From contig NZ_JAHBYG010000032.1 of assembly GCF_019636075.1 (NCBI RefSeq), positions 1-48,958 on the forward strand: a stretch of 48,958 nt of DNA, in the 5' to 3' direction. This stretch comes from Ferrovibrio sp. (GTDB lineage Bacteria > Pseudomonadota > Alphaproteobacteria > Ferrovibrionales > Ferrovibrionaceae). The notes under the pieces were generated by a model. It ran no database searches and was not told where the DNA came from. It was given only the letters and a program-made list of their open reading frames with translations. The translations under genes and the position numbers were made by a program. Position 1 is the first letter of the stretch, and the number at the start of each line of letters is the position of its first letter. Positions 43,501 through 48,958 of the stretch are shown piece by piece.

Positions 43501-43932
43501 GCGGAGACGATGGTAGTGTCCATCGCCCGCCTGATCGCCTCCGAAACAGGGACCTATGACCGGGAGCCGTGGTCGGTGCAGGTCGGCGGCAGGACGATCG
43601 CCTACACGCCGGACCGGGTGGTCATCGCGCCGGATGGTCGGGTGCGCGTTCAGCGAATCCGCACGGGCCGCAAGACGAAGTCCGAGCCGGACAGCCGTGT
43701 CTATGCGCTGATCCGAAAGGGCGCCACCCAGCGTTATCCAGGTCGCTCCATCTCGGTGGGTGCCTATTATCCAGCCACGGACGAATACGTTCCGATGGCG
43801 GCCAAGAACGACGATAAACTGCTGCGGGAATATGCCGAGGCGATCACCGCCATCGAGCGCGGTGAGTTCCCGGCGATCCCCGAAGCGCGGCAATGTCCGA
43901 ACTGCCAGTGCTATTTCATCTGCGGCGTGTGA
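40573..43932 (+). CDS. ImmA/IrrE peptidase - UvrD helicase - RecB-like fusion
   Basis: 1119 aa, three parts. Residues 60-180: ImmA/IrrE zinc peptidase with HEIGH (84-88) and RERKELQADIFAGEFLCP supplying the third ligand. Residues 195-850: UvrD/Rep SF1A helicase with Walker A AGPGTGKT (216-223), LALTFSNKAAEEMRERL, DEYQDVN, GDQRQSIYRFRGA and VMTIHGSKGLEFRGVHLP. Residues 870-1119: a RecB/AddB-type region framed by Cys in LRCPARYRYE and CPNCQCYFICG, the layout of an iron-sulfur nuclease. The expected D-x-K core appears as VQRIRTGRKT, with Asp and Lys replaced, so nuclease activity is doubtful. It is the third gene of the sigma unit. Likely senses or processes damaged or foreign DNA and cleaves a regulator. 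Confidence 0.88.
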   Translation: MDAWRDIRLKARARHSKALSVAQGDRRGRALVDAALKDADLELRYCQPGEVFGIGVHGSFERADGLVYVVSGQDPKDEVVVIAHEIGHSELHHDPSNEVRNLQAQLGGDPIDSGAGVVEGYSPRERKELQADIFAGEFLCPADWLRSEIVNRGRRPSEVAEELSLPYGLVLNQAIRALLLPPLREPDERGPAVLIELDESQRQAATWDGGPLLVDAGPGTGKTRTLVHRVGHVLGQGALSGSILALTFSNKAAEEMRERLSDSHRDAAIEMWVGTFHGFGLEMVTKWPGRLGRTADVKILDQTAQLALLEENLSRLPLRYYQNLFEPAYELVYVLQAISRCKDELISPEDYLTEARAALANATHDEVEAAEKAVEVGEIYKIYQDALREADAVDFGDLVMLPAQLMAEHEDIRVEFQQRFQHILVDEYQDVNFASARLLQLLAGGCQDVWVVGDQRQSIYRFRGASPANVERFQTDFNGSKVSLTSNYRSGGPVVRAFSEFSRHMAADSGAAANWGAFRGELGEVSLTVAGTVTEEAAAIRDQIEALRASGIAYRDQAILARSHLTLSRITDVLEQLGVPLLYLGDLFERDDVRDLLSLVAIDAEFGGIGLVRVAQLPEYAASKGDALVVIRWSQDQGHTVYEALARLDEIEGLSETGRAGLRKLAEHLAGMGPTTSPWALLTTWLFERSNYLRPLLEAPDAQAQQKLIAIYQLLKVCSEQHDVEEHADLRDPGRKALLERIRRIEALSQDSRYRAVVSEAADFDAVRVMTIHGSKGLEFRGVHLPALATRYMPTNRQWVRCPPPATLGKLTMQKEDHDAEEECLFFVGLSRARDHLCLTRAERYTQVNASASKFLDTVSRHVQVRRFNGQVPALKAAQAWSPLAPRDGYDERELDVYLRCPARYRYEVLDGLRGGRDSSAYLRFHRCVHRTMGWLEQKAETGQPASPDQALQELARQWAEHGPGGHGFEGYYRAAAETMVVSIARLIASETGTYDREPWSVQVGGRTIAYTPDRVVIAPDGRVRVQRIRTGRKTKSEPDSRVYALIRKGATQRYPGRSISVGAYYPATDEYVPMAAKNDDKLLREYAEAITAIERGEFPAIPEARQCPNCQCYFICGV

Positions 43933-43944
43933 GCCTGCCAGCCC

Positions 43945-43976
43945 CGCTTCCGGTTTTTCCTCACTGACTTCGCTCC
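43945..43976 (+). promoter_or_regulatory. 32-bp promoter-like element, copy 2 (ubiquitin-like operon)
   Basis: Reads CGCTTCCGGTTTTTCC then TCACTGA then CTTCGCTCC, 39 bases before the ATG of the ubiquitin-like gene, the same distance as copy 1 before the sigma gene. Differences from copy 1 are at positions 15, 17, 18, 19 and 23 only. The leaders after both copies are also alike, ending GGGAAGGACTATG and GGAAAGGATCGACTATG. Confidence 0.68.
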
Positions 43977-44015
43977 TTTCACAGGACGCCATCAAGGCGC
44001 CGGAAAGGATCGACT

Positions 44016-44504
44016 ATGACCACCATTGTTTTCATCCAGGTTTACGAGCGGGAGGGCCTCATCGAGGCCGAACTGCCGCAGGACGCGACTCACGAGCATC
44101 TGCACAGCGTGATCGCCGCGCTCGGGATTGAACTCGACGGCGACACCTTCATCTTCATCGATGAGGAGGAGGAGCCGCTGGTGCACAAGCACCACGAGCC
44201 CCTGCCGCCCATCAAGCGCGGCTGCCGCATCCACGTGAGCAGGTGCCGCAAGATCAAGGTGACGGTGCACTATCTCGAGAATAGCGAGGAGCGCACCTTC
44301 GCGCCGGGCGCGCGGGTCAAGAAGGTCAAGGCCTGGGCGGTCGAGACGTTCAAGCTCAACCACCACGACGCCGCCGAGCACGTGCTCCAGCTCTGCAACT
44401 CGACGGACCGGCCGGCGACCGATACGCCACTGCGCGAGCTGACCAAGGCCCCGGTCTGCTCAGTGTGCTTCGACCTCGTCCCTGAAAAGCGCGTCGAGGG
44501 CTAG
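44016..44504 (+). CDS. Tandem ubiquitin-like (beta-grasp) protein
   Basis: 162 aa made of two beta-grasp modules, about residues 1-75 (TIVFIQVYEREGLIEAEL, DGDTFIFIDEEEEPL, IKRGCRIHVSR) and 77-150 (RKIKVTVHYLENSEERTFAP, AEHVLQLCNS). The C-terminal tail CSVCFDLVPEKRVEG ends directly in Gly with no residues after it, as in a mature ubiquitin-like modifier. This tail type occurs in bacterial multi-ubiquitin proteins encoded with E1, E2 and JAB proteins, exactly the genes that follow. It should be adenylated by the E1 and conjugated through the E2 to an unknown target. It is first in its operon behind its own copy of the shared promoter element. Confidence 0.83.
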   Translation: MTTIVFIQVYEREGLIEAELPQDATHEHLHSVIAALGIELDGDTFIFIDEEEEPLVHKHHEPLPPIKRGCRIHVSRCRKIKVTVHYLENSEERTFAPGARVKKVKAWAVETFKLNHHDAAEHVLQLCNSTDRPATDTPLRELTKAPVCSVCFDLVPEKRVEG

Positions 44505-45465
<961 letters not shown>

Positions 45466-45466
45466 C

Positions 45467-46879
45467 ATGACCGAGCCGCTTCACATCTCCCTGCACCGCA
45501 CCGCCAAGTATTTCATGGACAGCGGGCGCGTGCAGACGACCGAGGAGGCCATGGATCTCCTGAAGACCTTCGGTCTCACCATCGCTGTCGGCCCTGAAAT
45601 CCAGACGAGCCAGGCCGCGCAAGTCGCCCTGCTTACCCTGGTGAACCTGGCGCGCCGTACGTTCCTGGCGGGCGTCGAGATCGTCGGGCTGGTCGATGCG
45701 CCAGTCCTTACCGGACTCGCACTGGAGACCAGCCTGGCCGATGCGGTGTCGAACCTTGGCGGGCGTATTGCGTCGTATGCTCGAGCCGACTGGCCGGTGG
45801 CGGTCATTGGATCAGTCGAGATGCAGACGCCTCAGACGCGCGCATGGCGCGTGACTTGGCAGGGCTGGCGCGCCGGCGTCGTCCCAGTCCGAGACGGTTG
45901 GGCGATGAATGATGACACGGTCATGCCGCTGGCGCCGGCACTGGCGTCGGCCGCTTGCGCGGCCGAGGTGTTCGCGCTGCATGCCGGCGATCACCCGCTG
46001 GCCGGTAAGCGCCCTTCGGGTCTCTCGCTCTGGCGTCCGGGAGCCGATTGGACCGAGGCCGACGAAACGGAGCCGGCTCTGGCGTTCCTGCCCTCTCGGT
46101 TGTGGCTCATTGGTCTAGGGAATCTCGGTCAGGCCTATTCCTGGCTCCTGGCCTGCCTGCCTTACCCGCTTGGTGGGCTGGAACTGGTGTTGCAGGATTT
46201 CGACCGCCTAGCCCTTTCCAATGACAGCACCTCCGTTCTCACCAACCTTGATGTTCTGGGCCGGATGAAGACGCGACGCGCGGCGGAGTGGTTGGAGGCG
46301 CGGGGTTTCACGACGTATCTCGAAGAGCGCCGGTTCGGCGCTTGGTCGCGGCGTCGGGCCGATGAACCCGCTGTGGCGCTGTGCGGGGTAGACAACGCAG
46401 CCGCCCGTGGCGCTTTGGAAGATGCGGGGTTTGACCTGATTGTCGAGTCCGGGTTGGGTTCTGGCCCGCAGAGCTTCCGCAATTTCGCCATGCACACCTT
46501 TCCCGGGCTTCGCCGAGCAAGCGAACTTTGGCCGACGACGCTGTCCGTGGAAACGCCCGACGTTTCGCACATGCCGGCCTACGCCAACCTCAAGGACAAG
46601 GGCGTTGATGCATGCGGCCTCGCGCAGCTCGCGTCACGAACCGTCGGAGTTCCGTTCGTCGGCCTAGTGGCCGCAGCGCAGGTGATCTCAGAACTCTTGC
46701 GCCGCCTGAACGGGGGAGCGTCCTACGAGGTGATCGCGGGCTCGGTCATGTGTTTCGAGGACGTGGAGGCCTGCGCTCGAGAGGCGGGAGTTTATGAATT
46801 CGGCTTCTGTCCAGTCCTTGACATCGGAACGGGCGGCTCTACTGGTAAATGGTCTGCTGCCAACGCCGTCAAGAAGTAA
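45467..46879 (+). CDS. E1-like ThiF-family activating enzyme
   Basis: 470 aa. The ThiF/E1 adenylation domain occupies about residues 205-420: WLIGLGNLGQAYSWLLACL with GLGNLG (216-221), LVLQDFDRLALSNDSTSVLTN, then CGVDNAAARGALEDAGFDL. Cys383 in VDACGLAQLASRTVGVPFVG is the likely thioester Cys. The N-terminal 200 residues have no motif of their own and may be an inactive Rossmann-like or dimerisation domain, as in other bacterial E1s. It should adenylate the Gly terminus of the neighbour. ATG 45467 follows the JAB stop by one base. Confidence 0.88.
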   Translation: MTEPLHISLHRTAKYFMDSGRVQTTEEAMDLLKTFGLTIAVGPEIQTSQAAQVALLTLVNLARRTFLAGVEIVGLVDAPVLTGLALETSLADAVSNLGGRIASYARADWPVAVIGSVEMQTPQTRAWRVTWQGWRAGVVPVRDGWAMNDDTVMPLAPALASAACAAEVFALHAGDHPLAGKRPSGLSLWRPGADWTEADETEPALAFLPSRLWLIGLGNLGQAYSWLLACLPYPLGGLELVLQDFDRLALSNDSTSVLTNLDVLGRMKTRRAAEWLEARGFTTYLEERRFGAWSRRRADEPAVALCGVDNAAARGALEDAGFDLIVESGLGSGPQSFRNFAMHTFPGLRRASELWPTTLSVETPDVSHMPAYANLKDKGVDACGLAQLASRTVGVPFVGLVAAAQVISELLRRLNGGASYEVIAGSVMCFEDVEACAREAGVYEFGFCPVLDIGTGGSTGKWSAANAVKK

Positions 46880-47034
46880 TAAGCCGTGCGAGGACATGCA
46901 GACCGGCTGCTCTTCTTTCTTGGAAATAGGCTGTGCGCTCGGGCTGGCGGAGCGAGGTGATCCTCCCAAGCCGAGCGAAACGCCTAATCGTTTCTTTGGG
47001 GTCTACCGATCCCCGGCCTGACTAGCAAAGATGA

Positions 47035-48033
47035 TCAGCGTGGCTGCCTCCCATTAGCGCCTGGGAGACCGAGCAAAATGGTCTGCATGAAGTAGTTCAG
47101 ACAGTGCGCGAGCCCGCTCGCGGTGGGATCAAGCGCACCATTCGCGCCGTAAGCTTTGAGCATTTTCAGGGCCGTCGGCGTTCGCGCACCTGCCGCCGTC
47201 GGCAGACTTACTAGGCTTTGACCGAGAAACAGCACCGGCCGCTTAACCTTGCCCGAGAAGGTCGCGTCCCAGTCGGATTGTGGTCGATTGGTGTTGGCTT
47301 TGTCTGCGAGCAGGTCGAGTTGATTTCCAAGTGCGTCCATCGCGGACTGTAGATTGGAAAATGTTCCGTTCCATAGCGCATCGTGATCGAGTGCATTTTT
47401 TGCGTTGATCACAACCATACCCTTTTGAGCGGAGCATTTCGGATCGTCGATCTGTTCACCACCTTCTTTGATCCGTTCGAAGATCGTTTGACCGTGGCTC
47501 GTACCTATCGTCTTGATTGCCAACGCCCATCGTTCGGGCTGCTGGGGGACGTCGCACACCGTAGGCGTGGCCGTGAAGATTACATCGGGATTGTCGCCCT
47601 TGGCCGCCGTCGGGGAGTCCAAATCAACCTGGGTCCCGACGTGCGCTGCGAGGCAGCCCATGTACAGCTCCGCCATCTTCCGGGCGGTGTCATCGTTGTA
47701 GGAGCTCGACATGTTTTGGCCGAGTGAAGCCGGTGCCATTTTGGTCTGAGCGATCAGACGCAAATGGGGAAGAAAGCCGTTGAACTCGGCCACGGGTTCT
47801 ACCGAAAGCACCTTGGCTGCGAAGTCGTGGAGTCCGGCCGCCGCGCGAAGCAAGGTGACTTGGTTTGCACCGTGAGCGAGGCCGGGATTTTTCATCACTT
47901 CGACGAGCTGGGACAGGGACAATAGCTCGTCTTCAAATGAGGATCCGGCGGGCGCATTAATGTTGTGCCGGCTCAAAAGGGCGAGAAAGCGGTCGCCGAT
48001 ATTGTCAGCATCATGAAACGGAACAAGGGTCAT
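47035..48033 (-). CDS. Unknown protein, possible PD-(D/E)XK-type nuclease
   Basis: 332 aa from ATG 48033; the frame runs further upstream but that part looks non-coding. The middle has GDNPDVIFT, a short loop, then RWALAIKTIGTSH and further on GGEQIDDPKCSAQKGMVVINAKN. An Asp strand followed by a strand with Lys174 and a Gln-rich helix recalls restriction-endonuclease folds (D...xIK, QI...S). This is a resemblance only. The ends show no known domain. It converges on the E1 gene across 155 bases (46880-47034), which hold no supported gene. Defence-related by location. Confidence 0.5.
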   Translation of the reverse strand: MTLVPFHDADNIGDRFLALLSRHNINAPAGSSFEDELLSLSQLVEVMKNPGLAHGANQVTLLRAAAGLHDFAAKVLSVEPVAEFNGFLPHLRLIAQTKMAPASLGQNMSSSYNDDTARKMAELYMGCLAAHVGTQVDLDSPTAAKGDNPDVIFTATPTVCDVPQQPERWALAIKTIGTSHGQTIFERIKEGGEQIDDPKCSAQKGMVVINAKNALDHDALWNGTFSNLQSAMDALGNQLDLLADKANTNRPQSDWDATFSGKVKRPVLFLGQSLVSLPTAAGARTPTALKMLKAYGANGALDPTASGLAHCLNYFMQTILLGLPGANGRQPR

Positions 48034-48104
48034 ATGCGCCAATCCAAATCTGTCTATTTTAGATCGTTGTAGCGATTCTCGATTGATCGTGATCCGATTT
48101 TGCC

Positions 48105-48276
48105 ATGATGCCCGTCCAGTGTCGCGCCGCCCGCGCCCTCCTCGATTGGTCACAACAGGCGCTCGCCAGCGCCGCCGGGGGTCGGGGTGGTCACTATTCG
48201 CCAGTTTGAGGCCCGGGCAGGTGTACCCAGGAACGCTACGATGGAGATATTGATGAATACGCTTGAAACTGTTTGA
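48105..48276 (+). pseudogene. Frameshifted XRE-type regulator
   Basis: From ATG 48108 the frame reads MPVQCRAARALLDWSQQALA then SAAG, the start of a small XRE repressor, then runs into a stop. The G-run at 48177-48181 has five G. Removing one restores VGVVTIRQFEARAGVPRNAT then MEILMNTLETV, the rest of the classic HTH. The C-terminal end (usually LExxGVxF) is also cut short by TGA at 48274. Divergent from the gene at 47035, so it may once have controlled it. Confidence 0.78.
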
Positions 48277-48579
48277 CGAACTGACGACGCCCGGAGAACA
48301 ATACTCCGAGTTACGAAAAACTCTTCTGTCCATGCTGTCGAATTTATTCAGAACCCACCTACAATATTACGCAGCCGGTGTGTTAAGTAAGCTGGAGCTC
48401 ATCTGTCGAGACGTGATTAGCTGCGATAAGAATAGCCTGGCACAGTAGATTTCTGGCGAAAGCTACTGAGTGGCCAAAACTACGAGTTATCAGGTGATCA
48501 GACCCTAGCCGTCCACGCGCGCTCAGACGCAGAGTCGCAATCAATCTTCCGGCAGAAACCTCCACCGTAGGCGGCCCGA
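48277..48579. other. Gene-free AT-richer stretch
   Basis: Lower GC than the rest, stops in all frames, no recognisable gene, RNA or repeat. Probably debris of island rearrangement. Confidence 0.6.
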
Positions 48580-48900
48580 TTAAGGGGCGGCTCGTGTGAG
48601 CGCAAAGGAGGTCCAGTTAATACCCGACCTTCCAAGGACATCTGGAGCACTCGTCTCGCGAATAATGTTTAAGCGAGCTTTAGAGACAATCTCACGAAAG
48701 TCCTCATCCCTAAGATCAGGCACATTCGACTTCTCCGAAGAATGCCGCAAAGTAACAAATATTACTCCACCCGGTGCGAGCAAATCTCGAAGCCGTATTA
48801 AGCTATCAAGCCGCTCAACCTCCGCCACATACATCATAACTGCGCTGACCAAGATCAATTGATACTTAACTTTTGTATCAGTCAAAGTGGCGAGTGCCGG
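48580..48900 (-). pseudogene. Truncated SAM-dependent methyltransferase
   Basis: The minus strand encodes the C-terminal half of a class I methyltransferase: YQLILVSAVMMYVAEVERLD, LLAPGGVIFVTLRH and a tail with DVLGRSGINWTSFAL. The N-terminal half with the AdoMet loop (DxGxGxG) is missing. The frame runs into the insertion-sequence edge at 48901, so the gene seems to have been cut by insertion. Confidence 0.7.
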
Positions 48901-48958
48901 TGATCTCCCCCCATTGAAGTGGTCCGAGTTGATGTATTGTTTTTGGCATCAAGGAGGA
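48901..48958 (+). mobile_element. Left end of an insertion sequence, running off the window
   Basis: Starting with TGATCTCCCCCCATTGAAGT, the sequence looks like the TG-initiated terminal inverted repeat of an IS3-type element and ends in AAGGAGGA, a ribosome site for a plus-strand gene beyond the window. It interrupts the methyltransferase frame. The family assignment is from memory and partial. Confidence 0.4.

Noticed and set aside
46794..47021. 75-codon ORF overlapping the E1 gene end, with GGGAG 3 bases before ATG
   Set aside because: Could be a small operon gene, but spacing is short, there is no family resemblance and it lies mostly in the convergent gap; left out.

Overview
The window (about 49 kb) comes from a high-GC alphaproteobacterium, probably Rhodospirillales-like. 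The lineage call rests on family types rather than a marker gene: a long-form (381 aa) dCTP deaminase, a DUF6134 periplasmic protein beside a photolyase/FAD-oxidoreductase/DUF1365/cyclopropane-synthase cluster, rplM-rpsI behind a PaaI-type thioesterase, and a large serine recombinase paired with DUF2924. A genus cannot be named from sequence alone.

Layout. (1) 0.2-5.9 kb: a light/singlet-oxygen-type operon (photolyase, FAD oxidoreductase, DUF1365, CFA-synthase-like methyltransferase) on the minus strand, preceded by an ECF11-like promoter, with a convergent DUF6134 gene. (2) 6.0-11.4 kb: a NarL/FixJ-type regulator, then methionine synthesis: a cobalamin riboswitch controls metE, followed by a double-hotdog thioesterase and a MetA that carries the acetyl-CoA-type Glu111. 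(3) 11.4-14 kb: a vapBC module and an AT-richer metallo-beta-lactamase-fold gene next to tRNA-Asn, probably acquired. (4) 14-24.4 kb: ordinary chromosome with ribosomal proteins L13/S9, an MCP with a C-terminal PilZ domain, a Tat-exported carbonic-anhydrase-like protein, DsbD plus a thioredoxin-like protein, and dCTP deaminase. (5) 24.4-28.6 kb: PaiB-like protein and a copper cluster (DUF2946-like protein, TolC-type lipoprotein, multicopper oxidase, CusF-like protein). (6) 28.7-36.2 kb: a lone FlgE, a membrane PAS histidine kinase, and a GST/GNAT/GST/kappa-GST/YbaK operon, ending at tRNA-Ser(GCT).

(7) 36.3 kb to the end: a genomic island starting at tRNA-Ser with a large serine recombinase. 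Its core is a ten-kilobase plus-strand system. An ECF-like sigma factor, an acidic HTH protein and a giant ImmA/IrrE peptidase-UvrD helicase-RecB-like fusion form one transcription unit. A tandem ubiquitin-like protein, an E2-like protein, a JAB/JAMM isopeptidase and an E1-like (ThiF) enzyme form a second. Both units are preceded, at the same distance from their first start codon, by the same 32-bp promoter-like element (27/32 identical, no gaps). I infer that the island's own sigma factor drives both units, which joins a damage- or phage-sensing module to a bacterial ubiquitin-like conjugation pathway. The island then decays into a possible nuclease gene, a frameshifted XRE regulator, a truncated methyltransferase and the edge of an insertion sequence.
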